Of a DNA stretch of 64,000 bases, positions 51,683-60,776 are shown in pieces (the first letter of the stretch is position 1; the number at the start of each line of letters is the position of its first letter). Position numbers and translations under genes: made by a program. Source of the stretch: Jiulongibacter sediminis. Its GTDB lineage: Bacteria > Bacteroidota > Bacteroidia > Cytophagales > Spirosomataceae. The stretch is taken from NCBI RefSeq assembly GCF_001306455.1, contig NZ_LGTQ01000009.1, forward strand, positions 62,001 through 126,000. The letters run 5' to 3'. A model generated the notes under the pieces. That model did not search any database and was not told the origin of the DNA. It worked only from the letters and a program-made list of their open reading frames with translations.

Positions 51683-53992
51683 CTATACTCTCATTAGTGC
51701 TTCCTCTAAATTATAAATCAATTGCACGCAGTGCATCATTGCGGCTGTTTCACTAATCGACTTCGCCGTTTTTGAAGGGTATTCTCCTACATTTAACAAT
51801 TCCTCCGCTTTGTCTTTATGTTCATTAAAATAGGTCAGTTCTTCCTCAAAATAGGTGTTCAGCACCTTCAGTTCTTTGGCTTCCGGCCTACGGCAAATGA
51901 TTGTTCTGAAAGCTTTTTCCAGTTTACTTTCAATATCCTGTTTTTCAAGGGTCAATTCCTCGGCTATAACCCTTGCAGCCTCTTGCACAGTGGGGTCGTT
52001 TAGCATACTAAGAGCCTGGAGAGGTGTATTCGTTCTTAGCCTCCTTACCTCGCATTGGTCTCTGTTACTTGCATCAAAAATGAGCATTGATGGCGGCGGC
52101 ACAGTACGCTTGATAAACACGTACATTCCTCTTCGGTATAAATCTGCCTCATGATCTTGTTTGTACTTAGCCAATAGACCACGTCCGGAGGTGGCAACTT
52201 CCCACAATCCCTCCGGTTGATAAGGTTTGATACTTGGGCCGCCAATTTCCGTGTTTAATAATCCGCTGCTTTGCAAAACCAAATCGCGGACATGCTCAGC
52301 GGCAACTCTGATTCGGCTGCCCCTGGCGAGCCAAAGGTTTTCGGGATCTGTTTTCAAATGGTCTTTGTTTAAGTCGGAGGCCTGGCGATAAGTGGCAGAC
52401 ATCACCATTTTTTTGATCAAGTATTTGATATCCCAATCATTCTCCTGAAAATCAACAGCCAGCCAGTCGAGTAATTCAGGATGAGTGGGTAAATCGCCCT
52501 GCATCCCGAAATCACCAGTGGTTTTTACAATCCCTTGACCGAAAAACTGCTCCCACAGGCGGTTGACATAAACTCTTGAAGTCAAAGGGTTTTCTTTGTC
52601 AAAAAGCCATTGACTAAGACCCAGGCGGTTTTTCTCAAATTTTGAACTGTCAAAAGCCAGAATGCTTTCGGGCAATGCAAAACCGACAATTTCGCCTTGA
52701 GCGTCGTAATTGCCACGCTCCAGAAGGTAGGTTGGGCGTACTTTTGAGGAGTCTTTCATGACCATCACAGAGACATCCGAAGTATCTTTCTTATTGATGA
52801 ACTTCAAAATAGACTTCACATCCTCGCTACTGATTTTCATGTTTGGCGGGTCAGCAAAAGAGGCATCAATGGTTCCAAAAATCCCTTTTTCCGGCACCTG
52901 ATTAAAGAAAGCAAAAGTGCTGTAATAGTCTTTCTGAGAAATAGGGTCATACTTATGATCATGACAATGAGCACACTCAAAAGTCAGAGCCAGAAGGCCT
53001 TTCCCGAAAGTGTTCGTTCGGTCAGTAACATACTCAATTCGATATTCTTCATCGATAACCCCACCTTCTTGCGTTATCTTATGATTTCGATTAAAACCCG
53101 TGGCCAAAAGACTTTCTTTATTTGGTTTTGCAATCAAATCACCGGCCAGCTGCCAAGTCACAAATTTCTCATAAGAGTAATTTTCGTTGAAGGCATGAAT
53201 AACCCAGTCACGCCATGGCCACATGGTTCGGAGCCCGTCGTCCTGATAACCGTGTGAATCGGCATAGCGGGCAAGGTCAAGCCAGGGCAAAGCCATTTTT
53301 TCTCCATAGTGCGGACTTTCCAGTAGGCGATCAACTACCTTTTCGTATGCATTTTCTGAATTATCGTTAAGGAAACTCTCCTGTTCTTCAAGGGTCGGTA
53401 AAAGTCCGGTGAGGTCAAGAGTAACTCTCTTGAGAAGGGCTTCTTTTGAGGCTTCTTCATTCGGCTTTAAACCTTTTTTTCTGGCTTTAGAATAAACAAA
53501 ATAGTCAATTTCATTTTTGACCCAATCTTCATCAGCCTTCGGTAATTCTGTTTTCTCCGGTTTTATAAAAGCCCAGTGAGGCTTGTACTCTGCACCTTGC
53601 TCTATCCACTTTTTGATGAGACTGATTTCTTGCTCATTAAGACTTAGGTTAGACTCCGGTGGAGGCATTCGGAGAGTGCTGTCTTCGGAAGTTATTCTTA
53701 AGAAAACTTCAGAAAGCATAGGTTTGCCTTTAACCAGAGCATGAGCTTCCGGGTTTTCTTTTAAAGCTGCGTAAGCTCCTTCAGGAGTATCGAGACGAAG
53801 ATCAGCCTCTCTTTTATTGGCATCAGGTCCATGGCATTTAAAACAACGGTCAGAAAGTATAGGCCTGATTTGAAAATTATAATCGACGAGGTCACTGTCC
53901 TTGGTGTCGGTTGTTGTATTACAACTATTTAAAGAAACGACGACTGCCAGTAAGCTGGCCGATAAAGCCATCAGTAGTTTCCGTGTAATCAT
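51683..53992 (-). CDS. PSD1 cytochrome c lipoprotein (PSCyt1-DUF1549-DUF1553)
   Basis: A 769-residue lipoprotein (lipobox Cys24 in VVSLNSC). An N-terminal planctomycete-type cytochrome with heme motif CFKCH (DRCFKCHGPDANKREADLRLD, residues about 50-70), then DUF1549 with a second CxxCH, CAHCH in FECAHCHDHKYDPISQKDYYS (residues about 335-345), then DUF1553 with VNRLWEQFFGQGIVKTTGDFG. It forms the first gene of a four-gene operon with the DUF1501 protein, cytochrome fusion and fucosidase. Redox role is inferred; the family's function is unknown. Confidence 0.88.
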   Translation of the reverse strand: MITRKLLMALSASLLAVVVSLNSCNTTTDTKDSDLVDYNFQIRPILSDRCFKCHGPDANKREADLRLDTPEGAYAALKENPEAHALVKGKPMLSEVFLRITSEDSTLRMPPPESNLSLNEQEISLIKKWIEQGAEYKPHWAFIKPEKTELPKADEDWVKNEIDYFVYSKARKKGLKPNEEASKEALLKRVTLDLTGLLPTLEEQESFLNDNSENAYEKVVDRLLESPHYGEKMALPWLDLARYADSHGYQDDGLRTMWPWRDWVIHAFNENYSYEKFVTWQLAGDLIAKPNKESLLATGFNRNHKITQEGGVIDEEYRIEYVTDRTNTFGKGLLALTFECAHCHDHKYDPISQKDYYSTFAFFNQVPEKGIFGTIDASFADPPNMKISSEDVKSILKFINKKDTSDVSVMVMKDSSKVRPTYLLERGNYDAQGEIVGFALPESILAFDSSKFEKNRLGLSQWLFDKENPLTSRVYVNRLWEQFFGQGIVKTTGDFGMQGDLPTHPELLDWLAVDFQENDWDIKYLIKKMVMSATYRQASDLNKDHLKTDPENLWLARGSRIRVAAEHVRDLVLQSSGLLNTEIGGPSIKPYQPEGLWEVATSGRGLLAKYKQDHEADLYRRGMYVFIKRTVPPPSMLIFDASNRDQCEVRRLRTNTPLQALSMLNDPTVQEAARVIAEELTLEKQDIESKLEKAFRTIICRRPEAKELKVLNTYFEEELTYFNEHKDKAEELLNVGEYPSKTAKSISETAAMMHCVQLIYNLEEALMRV

Positions 53993-54079
53993 AGGTTAGT
54001 TTGTCAAGATCAGAAGTCGTGACACTAAGCTAATGATTTAGATGGCAAAATCCTATCAGGAGTAGATGAGAGGCCTGTT

Positions 54080-55432
54080 TTACAGGGCTTCCACCTCTAA
54101 TGTTTCGGCCGAGATCGGCGTAGGGTTCCAAGAGTTGGCAATGCTGATGGCTGCTCCAATTGATGCTGTGTTCCGGAAATTGACCTTATAAATAATGCGA
54201 TCAAAGAAAGCCTCTGACAATAAACTCATGAAGACCTGATTTTTCGCCAGGCCACCTTCAACATAAATTTTACGATTGATCTGATGGTCAATGGTTAGTC
54301 TTATAGAGGCAATTTGCTGTGCCACTAAATCCATGACAAACTGGTGATAGGCATCTTCAATACAGCCGAAAGAATTGAGGTTTCGTTCCATAAAGGGGCT
54401 GTCGAGCATTGAGCCTAATTCTGTTCCCTGAGGTCTTACCTGGTCTACGGTCTGCCGAAGTTTTTTAACAATCCGATAATCAAATTTGATGTTAAGGCAA
54501 TGACTTTCATCATGCCCGAAATGCCTGGCCAGATGCTGTATTTGTCTGGAGTGCTCATTTCCACTAAAAAGGCGGGCCATTCTCACTATTCTGCCATCGC
54601 TATTCAGCAAACTGAAACAATTATTGGTTAGATCACTCTCTCGGACAAGATCCGAATTGAAAGGGTTGAGGCAGGCTGTCCAAGCTCCAGTACTCAACAA
54701 GATAAACTGGTCTTTCTCTATGGCCATGAAAGTCTGCAGCTCGGCAATTTTAGAGTACATGCCAGCTCCGATATATATTCCATCCGCTAAAACAGTCTCA
54801 TTTGAGTTTTTAAGAGGGAGCAAAATGGAGTTCAGTCCTTGCTCTTTCAGCCACGGATGATACTCCTGTTTCTCAAAACTCCAGCAAGCAGAATGACAGC
54901 CGATGGTACTGAAGTCATGGAAATATTGTTTGGAGAATATACTTTGCAAATACTGGGCAATAGACAGACTTTTCTTAACCCGAACAAACAAGTCTGGCTT
55001 AGTTATTTTCAACCACAACAACTGAAAACCAACAGTCTGGAAACTGTTCTCGGCAACCTGCAGGTCGGTTCGCCATCCGGGATAATTCTCCAAGGCCTGA
55101 TCAATACTTTTATTGATTTTATACCCAAGGTTTCGGCGGATATCATAAACAGGCATCACCGGCTGATGATTGGAGTCGAGGTGAACGAGAGCTCCGATGT
55201 AAGAGGTGAAATTGATAGCTGTTATTTTAAAGTCTTTAGAAGACTTTAGTGATTCTATTTCAGCAATGATCCACGCGACCAATCCAGGAAGGTCTTCGCA
55301 TTCAATACCATCTTCATCAAAGCTGTAAGTTTTTGGTTCTACTTTTTTATAAAGGACCTGATAGCTCTGGTCGAAGACCGTCACGAATTTGAGGTGGTGC
55401 AGTACATCAAAAACCAGACAGGCTTCTTTCAT
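54080..55432 (-). CDS. FGGY-family sugar kinase with degenerate phosphate motif
   Basis: About 450 residues from ATG 55432 (MKEACLVFDVLHHLKFVTVFD). The FGGY N-terminal and C-terminal halves are readable, for example YVEGGLAKNQVFMSLLSEAFFD and NTASIGAAISIANSW near the end. The N-terminal phosphate motif in Bacteroidota homologs reads roughly DIGKTNKK; here it is DVLHHLKF, with the Gly and Thr lost. The protein may therefore be a weak kinase or a sugar-binding pseudokinase. Upstream of, and on the same strand as, the PSD1-DUF1501-fucosidase operon (87-base gap), so a link to fucose or rhamnose use is suggested. Confidence 0.7.
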   Translation of the reverse strand: MKEACLVFDVLHHLKFVTVFDQSYQVLYKKVEPKTYSFDEDGIECEDLPGLVAWIIAEIESLKSSKDFKITAINFTSYIGALVHLDSNHQPVMPVYDIRRNLGYKINKSIDQALENYPGWRTDLQVAENSFQTVGFQLLWLKITKPDLFVRVKKSLSIAQYLQSIFSKQYFHDFSTIGCHSACWSFEKQEYHPWLKEQGLNSILLPLKNSNETVLADGIYIGAGMYSKIAELQTFMAIEKDQFILLSTGAWTACLNPFNSDLVRESDLTNNCFSLLNSDGRIVRMARLFSGNEHSRQIQHLARHFGHDESHCLNIKFDYRIVKKLRQTVDQVRPQGTELGSMLDSPFMERNLNSFGCIEDAYHQFVMDLVAQQIASIRLTIDHQINRKIYVEGGLAKNQVFMSLLSEAFFDRIIYKVNFRNTASIGAAISIANSWNPTPISAETLEVEAL

Positions 55433-55619
55433 CAGTTCGGAGCGTTTGAATTTCTTCTTCAAAATAACACCCTTCGCTGATTGTATCAAACAAAATCAAA
55501 AGCAAATCCTGTTTTCCAGAGTATTTGAGAAGGAGAAATAGAAATTCTCCTTTAAACTTCTTATAAAGTACAATGTTAACGATCTTTGCCCCCTTTCTTT
55601 TGAACTGAAATCTGAATTA

Positions 55620-56909
55620 ATGAATATTCTGGTAATAGGCTCCGGTGGGAGAGAACATACCCTGACCTGGAAACTGGCACAATCAAAACAATGTAGTAAG
55701 CTTTTTGTGGCTCCCGGAAATGCCGGAACTGACGAGATAGCACTTAATGTAGATATTTCTGTTACCGATTTTGAAGCGATAAAAAAACTCGTTCTTGATG
55801 AAAAAATTGATCTCGTTGTTGTTGGTCCTGAAGCTCCTTTGGTCGCGGGTATTGTTGATTTCTTTAAGGCAGATGCAGATCTGAAAAATATAAATATCGT
55901 TGGTCCTGATGCGGCCGGGGCTCAGCTGGAAGGCAGCAAAGACTTCTCTAAAGATTTCATGGTGAAATACGGAGTGCCTACGGCTTTTTCAAAAACGTTT
56001 AACAAAGATTCGCTGGAAGAAGGTAAGGCTTACATAGATGCCAACGAAGGTCCGTATGTTCTCAAAGCTGACGGTCTTGCTGCTGGAAAAGGTGTAATCA
56101 TCACCGAAAATGCTGATGAAGCAAAGCAGTCTTTGCACGAAATGCTGGCTGAGGCTAAGTTTGGTGATGCCAGCTCAAAAGTATTGATCGAGCAGTTTTT
56201 GACTGGAATTGAGCTTTCCGTTTTCGTATTGACCGATGGAAAAAATTATGTGATTTTGCCAGAGGCCAAAGATTATAAAAGAATTGGTGAAGGAGATACC
56301 GGGCTTAATACCGGTGGTATGGGTGCTGTTTCTCCTGTTCCATTTGCTACTGAAGATTTTCTTTCAAAAGTAGAAGAAAAGGTGGTGAAGCCCACTCTCG
56401 AAGGCCTTCAAAAAGAGGGAATTCATTACGTTGGATTCATTTTTATCGGCCTTATGAATCAAGGTGGTGAGCCACAGGTGATTGAGTACAACGTAAGAAT
56501 GGGTGACCCGGAAACTCAGGTGGTTTTCCCGAGGATTCAAACTGATGTAGCTAAACTTTTCAAAGCTGCAGCAGAGGGAACTCTGAATAAAATCAAATTG
56601 AAAGTAACGCCGAAAACAGCGGTAACTTCGGTGGTGGTAGCCGGTGGATATCCGGAAACTTACAAGAAAGGCGATAAAATGGATTTGCCTGAAGGCGATA
56701 AGGATAAATTGATTTTCCATGCAGGTACGGCACTGCAGGATGGCAAAGTTGTGACAAATGGTGGTAGAGTTATGGCCCTTACAGGCATGGCAAAGACACT
56801 GAATGCCGCCGTGAAAAAATCTCAGAGTATGGCACGGAAAGTGAAATACAAAGGGAAGTATTACAGAAAGGATATCGGCCAGGATTTACTGGCTTTAATC
56901 CAAAAATAA
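55620..56909 (+). CDS. purD: Phosphoribosylamine-glycine ligase
   Basis: Second enzyme of de novo purine synthesis: joins 5-phosphoribosylamine to glycine with ATP. 429 residues, standard for GARS. MNILVIGSGGREHTLTWKLAQS opens the N-domain; the ATP-grasp part contains GPYVLKADGLAAGKGVI, the DYKRIGEGDTGLNTGGMGAVSPVP substrate loop and EYNVRMGDPETQVVFPR metal ligands. Starts at ATG 55620; 3' end followed by a symmetric hairpin. Confidence 0.95.
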   Translation: MNILVIGSGGREHTLTWKLAQSKQCSKLFVAPGNAGTDEIALNVDISVTDFEAIKKLVLDEKIDLVVVGPEAPLVAGIVDFFKADADLKNINIVGPDAAGAQLEGSKDFSKDFMVKYGVPTAFSKTFNKDSLEEGKAYIDANEGPYVLKADGLAAGKGVIITENADEAKQSLHEMLAEAKFGDASSKVLIEQFLTGIELSVFVLTDGKNYVILPEAKDYKRIGEGDTGLNTGGMGAVSPVPFATEDFLSKVEEKVVKPTLEGLQKEGIHYVGFIFIGLMNQGGEPQVIEYNVRMGDPETQVVFPRIQTDVAKLFKAAAEGTLNKIKLKVTPKTAVTSVVVAGGYPETYKKGDKMDLPEGDKDKLIFHAGTALQDGKVVTNGGRVMALTGMAKTLNAAVKKSQSMARKVKYKGKYYRKDIGQDLLALIQK

Positions 56910-56921
56910 GTTAATTTTGAT

Positions 56922-56941
56922 TTGAGCCTTTAGAGGCTCAA
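56922..56941. terminator. Hairpin after purD
   Basis: Perfect 7-bp arms TTGAGCC / GGCTCAA with a 6-base loop, 12 bases after the purD stop codon. No T run follows, so it may be an attenuating or stabilising hairpin rather than a full terminator. Confidence 0.4.
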
Positions 56942-57005
56942 TTGAAATGCCAGGCACCTTGAAGTGAAGGATGGCAGTGTTGAAAAAAGGTGCTGCTTTA
57001 ACGAT

Positions 57006-57022
57006 CCTCCCCGAAGTGGAGG
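57006..57022 (+). promoter_or_regulatory. Leader hairpin before the PSP1/RicT gene
   Basis: CCTCC / GGAGG arms with a 7-base loop, 16 bases before the preferred start ATG 57039; the GGAGG looks like a ribosome-binding sequence held in a stem. A wider pair, GCACCTT / AAGGTGC, lies upstream between 56953 and 56994. Leader structure is suggested but not proven. Confidence 0.3.
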
Positions 57023-57038
57023 TGATGAATATATATTT

Positions 57039-58436
57039 ATGGGATGTGGACAATGCTCCTCTGGCGGATGCGGTAGTATTAGGCCGGTAGCCGAAGAGGG
57101 TAAGACAAATCATATAACAGCCAAAGGCTGTGGTAGCAGCGGAGGCTGTAGTACCGGATGCACGAAATTAAACTCTTTTGACTGGCTTTCTGACATGGAA
57201 TTGCCTGCTGCCATGCGATATAACGTGGTGGAGGTCAAATTCAAAGGTGGCCGAAAAGAGTACTTCAGAAATACAAAAAAACTCAATTTACACACCGGTG
57301 ATTTTGTGGTTTGTGATATGCCCACTGGCTATCACATCGGTTCGGTGTCTTTACAGGGTGAGCTGGTCAGGCTTCAGTTGATCAAAAAAGGAATTTCGGA
57401 TAATGACGAAATTCAGCAGATACTTCGGGTGGCAACGGAGAAAGACATGGAGAAACATGAGCAGGCCATTAATCGTGACCTCAGCACCATGTACCGAACC
57501 CGGGAACTCATTCATGAATATGGTCTTAAAATGAAGCTTTCTGATGTGGAGTTTCAGTCAGACAACAGTAAGGCTACTTTCTATTATTCGGCCGATGATC
57601 GGGTAGATTTCAGAGAGCTGATTAAGGCCTTGGCAGGTGAATTCAGAATAAGAGTAGAGATGCGTCAGATTAGCCTAAGACAGGAGGCGTCGCGTCTTGG
57701 TGGAATAGGCTCTTGTGGTCGCGAACTCTGCTGCTCTACCTGGCTGACAAGCTTCAAATCAATACCGACGGCTGCCGCAAGATATCAGAATCTTTCACTC
57801 AATCCGGCGAAATTATCGGGTCAGTGCGGACGATTGAAATGTTGCCTGAATTATGAGCTTGAAACTTACGTAGATGCTTTACAAGGCATACCTAAAGTCT
57901 CGAAGCCACTGTTTACTGAGAAAGGAGAAGCATACCTTCAGAAGACTGATATCTTCAGGAGGTTAATGTGGTTTAGTTTTAAAAATGATTCTAACTGGTA
58001 CTCTATTCCTTGTTCTCAGGTAACTGAGATTCTGGAGTTGAATAAGGCTGGCAAGAAACCAATGACACTTGAAAATCTGAGTTTAATCGAAGATTTTGAG
58101 AAGCAAAAACCAGCATCAATCAATAATGAGCTGGAGCGATTAGACAAGAAGCTTTCTAAAGGCAAAAGTTCTTCAAAGAAGAAGAAAAGGCCTAATCGTA
58201 AGCCGAGGGGTGATTCAGGACAAGGTCAGCCTGAAAATAAGGCAACCAATAACAATCAGGAAAACCAAAACCCACGCAAACAGAATAGAAGAAAGCCAAA
58301 TCCTCAAGCTCAGAATAACACGGGAGAGCAGGCAACACCAACTGCCGAGGGTAAGAAAAAGCCAAATAACCGAAACAGGAACAAGCGTAGAAATAACAGA
58401 AACAGACCGAATAAGAGTGAAAACAAAGGTGAATAA
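57039..58436 (+). CDS. PSP1-domain protein (RicT/YaaT-like)
   Basis: A 465-residue cytoplasmic protein from ATG 57039 (MGCGQCSSGGCGS); a frame from 56964 would add 25 unconserved residues. Order: a Cys-rich N-terminal motif (about eight Cys in residues 3-45), a PSP1 core (residues about 60-270) with GSCGRELCCSTWLTSF and CGRLKCCLNYELETY, and a C-terminal 100-residue Lys/Arg/Asn/Gln-rich tail suited to RNA binding. PSP1/RicT proteins act with RicAF to support mRNA processing and may carry an iron-sulfur cluster. Overlaps gldH by 8 bases. Confidence 0.85.
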   Translation: MGCGQCSSGGCGSIRPVAEEGKTNHITAKGCGSSGGCSTGCTKLNSFDWLSDMELPAAMRYNVVEVKFKGGRKEYFRNTKKLNLHTGDFVVCDMPTGYHIGSVSLQGELVRLQLIKKGISDNDEIQQILRVATEKDMEKHEQAINRDLSTMYRTRELIHEYGLKMKLSDVEFQSDNSKATFYYSADDRVDFRELIKALAGEFRIRVEMRQISLRQEASRLGGIGSCGRELCCSTWLTSFKSIPTAAARYQNLSLNPAKLSGQCGRLKCCLNYELETYVDALQGIPKVSKPLFTEKGEAYLQKTDIFRRLMWFSFKNDSNWYSIPCSQVTEILELNKAGKKPMTLENLSLIEDFEKQKPASINNELERLDKKLSKGKSSSKKKKRPNRKPRGDSGQGQPENKATNNNQENQNPRKQNRRKPNPQAQNNTGEQATPTAEGKKKPNNRNRNKRRNNRNRPNKSENKGE

Positions 58437-58911
58437 GATTATCATTTTGCTGTTTGCGGCCAGTGCTTTGTGGGCCTGTAATGACGCGGCTATTCATAAA
58501 GAAATAGTCGATTTTAAAGATGCGGAATGGGCTGTGGATGATATCCAAAAATTTACTTTTGAAGTAAAAGATAATACTAAGTCATACAGTATCAATTATA
58601 TGCTGAGAAATGCGGCTCAATACCCTTTTTATAATATTTATCTCAAAAGCTGGCTGAAAGACAGCACCGGTGCCAGCCTGGAGTCAGGTATGGAAGAGTT
58701 GATGCTTTTTGATGAGAAAAGTGGTAAACCTTTGGGCGACGGACTCGGTGATCTTTTTGATCATAAAATTGGTGCTGCTCAGTATCGCGACATCAAGTTT
58801 CCTTATAATGGAACCTATACTTTTGAGCTTCAGCAAAACATGCGACCTGACCCACTTTTGGGTATCATGTCGGTCGGTTTTGAAGTTGTAGACAATACGG
58901 CTGAAAAATAA
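58429..58911 (+). CDS. gldH: Gliding motility lipoprotein GldH
   Basis: A 160-residue lipoprotein from GTG 58429 (VNKIIILLFAASALWAC), lipobox Cys17. The longer frame from 58210 is ruled out because the extra part lies within the PSP1 gene. EWAVDDIQKFTFEVKDNTKSYSINYMLRNAAQYPFYNIYLK is the GldH-family beginning, and DLFDHKIGAAQYRDIKFPYNGTYTFELQQNMRPDPLLGIMSVGFEV its end. Required, with GldI and GldJ, for gliding and the type IX secretion machinery. Indicates a gliding organism. The 8-base overlap with the PSP1 gene suggests coupled translation. Confidence 0.88.
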   Translation: MNKIIILLFAASALWACNDAAIHKEIVDFKDAEWAVDDIQKFTFEVKDNTKSYSINYMLRNAAQYPFYNIYLKSWLKDSTGASLESGMEELMLFDEKSGKPLGDGLGDLFDHKIGAAQYRDIKFPYNGTYTFELQQNMRPDPLLGIMSVGFEVVDNTAEK

Positions 58912-58934
58912 AAAAGCCCGCCTTTCGGCGAGCT
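58904..58934 (-). terminator. Strong terminator of the thioredoxin gene
   Basis: On the minus strand the transcript forms an 8-bp stem AGCUCGCC / GGCGGGCU (one G-U pair) capped by a GAAA tetraloop, followed by UUUUUAUUUUU. It lies 28 bases after the thioredoxin gene stop codon. Read on the plus strand one pair is a C-A mismatch and the T run is lost, so it serves the minus strand. Confidence 0.75.
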
Positions 58935-58962
58935 GTCTGATCTATTTCTTTATCGAAATTTC

Positions 58963-60207
58963 TTAATTCAAGCTGTCAATCAGCTCCTGGAATTTCTCCG
59001 GCTTTCCGCCTATTTTCCTAGTTAACTCCATGGCTGTAGCAGCATCTGCTTTTGCGGCAGTAAGATCTCCGGCTTTCTGATGAATACGGGCCATTTCATA
59101 ATGATACTCGGCTTTCACGTTATCCTGATTGATAGTCGGCAATGCAGTGGCCATCCATTTTTTAGCTGTTGGGATAAACGAGTTATCCTTAAAGTTATCA
59201 ACGAATACACGGGTTATATAAACCAATGCAGAGCCGTTGGTTTTTAGCTTATCAACCATTTTTTGACCTACACTTAAAGCCTGTGCACCTTTGCCGTCTC
59301 TGATCAGAGCTTTGGATTCCAATTCCCAGGTGGCTCCGTCAACATATTGTCCGGCTCCGGTACTGGTCATGTATTGTTTGATACGATTGATCTTTTCAAT
59401 GCTGTAGTCTTTTGCTTTTGAACTATATAATGAGTTTTGAATAATACCCTGTAAAGTATTTTGTTCGGTACCCGGGTGCCCGTTTTCGGCTTCAATAGCT
59501 GCTGCTTTTGAGACATTTTTTAACCAATATTCTGCAAATCCGTTGTCAACGTCATTTACAGCTTTCTTTGTCAACTCCCAGCTTTCTTTGGTTCCTAATT
59601 TATCTTTTGGATAGATTTTGAAAAGCTCTTCAGCAGCAGTTGTGGTGGCAGCAGTGTCTTTAATAACCTTAGCGTAGTTAGCATAATCAGTCAGAAACTC
59701 AATTGAACGCTCTCCCGCTGCAAACCTTTTTGGGTAACTATCTGCCCTGGTATCTTCATCCAAAGCATCGTCAGCATTTCCGTTGATTGATTCCACATTG
59801 GGGTCAGCACCAGATTGGTGAACCAAATTGCCATCGCCGTCAAAATACAGAAACATTGGGAAGCTTGGTAACCAGATATTTCGGGCATTGAGGAATTTTA
59901 CCTGTTCGGCCTCTCCCACATCAAGTTTATAATTGATAAAATTGGTATTGTATTTAGTGGCTACTTCAGTGTTTTTAAAGAACGGTTCCAACGCCTGGCA
60001 GTAAGGACAAGTAGGAGAGTAGCATTCTACAAAAAGGAGTTTACCCTGAGCCTTGGCATCAGCCAGAGCCTGAGTGATATCCGGCTGCCATGTGATTTCA
60101 GAAGTATTTATGGGAGCCTGAGCTTTTTCGGCCTGCTGTGAGTTAGATTTGCACCCAAAGGCCAGAAGAACCACGAGTAAAGAAATAGTTTTTGTAAAAT
60201 GCTTCAT
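58963..60207 (-). CDS. Thioredoxin-fold lipoprotein
   Basis: A 414-residue exported lipoprotein (lipobox Cys19, LLAFGC). The N-terminal thioredoxin domain (residues 40-165) has the active-site motif Cys-Pro-Tyr-Cys in CYSPTCPYCQALEPFF, followed by PSFPMFLYFDGDGNLVHQSGA. The remaining 250 residues are helical repeats (TPR-like: EYHYEMARIHQKAGDLTAAKADAATAME). Likely a periplasmic disulfide reductase or chaperone. Separate transcription unit, convergent with gldH and closed by a strong terminator. Confidence 0.82.
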   Translation of the reverse strand: MKHFTKTISLLVVLLAFGCKSNSQQAEKAQAPINTSEITWQPDITQALADAKAQGKLLFVECYSPTCPYCQALEPFFKNTEVATKYNTNFINYKLDVGEAEQVKFLNARNIWLPSFPMFLYFDGDGNLVHQSGADPNVESINGNADDALDEDTRADSYPKRFAAGERSIEFLTDYANYAKVIKDTAATTTAAEELFKIYPKDKLGTKESWELTKKAVNDVDNGFAEYWLKNVSKAAAIEAENGHPGTEQNTLQGIIQNSLYSSKAKDYSIEKINRIKQYMTSTGAGQYVDGATWELESKALIRDGKGAQALSVGQKMVDKLKTNGSALVYITRVFVDNFKDNSFIPTAKKWMATALPTINQDNVKAEYHYEMARIHQKAGDLTAAKADAATAMELTRKIGGKPEKFQELIDSLN

Positions 60208-60316
60208 TTGAATTGCTTGTTATGCTGGCGAAATTAATGACATAAAAGGAAACGACAAGTTCTGAGGGCTTGTTGTACCTGTTAAATCCTTGTTAAACAA
60301 AAAGTAAACCAAAACC

Positions 60317-60670
60317 ATGTCAATCTCTGTATACGGAATCAAAAACTGCAATACCATGAAAAAGGCCTTTGACTGGCTGGCAGCCAAAGGGCTGAGCTAC
60401 GATTTTCATGACTACAAAAAAGCAGGAATCTCCGATGAAAAAATTGCCGAATGGATGGAGCAGGTAGAACCAGCTAAGCTGATCAATAACCGTGGAACCA
60501 CTTTTAGAAAGTTCTCAGATGAAATGAAAGCCAATTTCAAAGATGCAGCCGTGGCCAAAGAGATGATGCTGGAAAATCAATCAGTAATCAAACGCCCGAT
60601 CATTGAAAAGGATGGCAAAGTAGTGGTGATGGGTTTTGATGATGAGGAGTATTCAAAAGTATTCGCTTGA
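60317..60670 (+). CDS. ArsC/Spx-family protein (YffB-like)
   Basis: A 117-residue thioredoxin-fold protein of the ArsC/Spx/MgsR superfamily. YGIKNCNTMKKAFDWLAAKG contains a single active-site Cys (residue 11), as in YffB rather than the CxxC of Spx; KRPIIEKDGKVVVMGFDDEEY is the conserved C-terminal ending. Arsenate reductase activity is possible but not implied; YffB-type proteins are poorly understood. Isolated gene between convergent neighbours. Confidence 0.82.
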   Translation: MSISVYGIKNCNTMKKAFDWLAAKGLSYDFHDYKKAGISDEKIAEWMEQVEPAKLINNRGTTFRKFSDEMKANFKDAAVAKEMMLENQSVIKRPIIEKDGKVVVMGFDDEEYSKVFA

Positions 60671-60674
60671 GTTT

Positions 60675-60695
60675 TTCAAAGTCTTTGACTTTGAA
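60675..60695. terminator. Near-perfect hairpin between convergent genes
   Basis: TTCAAAGTC / GACTTTGAA, 9-bp perfect arms around a 3-base loop, 5 bases after the ArsC-like stop codon and 81 bases before the GH13 stop. No T run on either strand. It probably marks the end of two convergent transcripts. Confidence 0.35.
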
Positions 60696-60776
60696 GGTGA
60701 GAATATCGGTCTCTGACTTATTTTATAATTTGAGGTTTACAGTTCGTTTTTCAGTGATCGGTAATTTTGGGAAGGA

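Noticed and set aside
57039-58436. Redox enzyme from the Cys-rich PSP1 protein
   Set aside because: The Cys clusters are standard in PSP1/RicT proteins; no catalytic motif indicates a separate enzyme.
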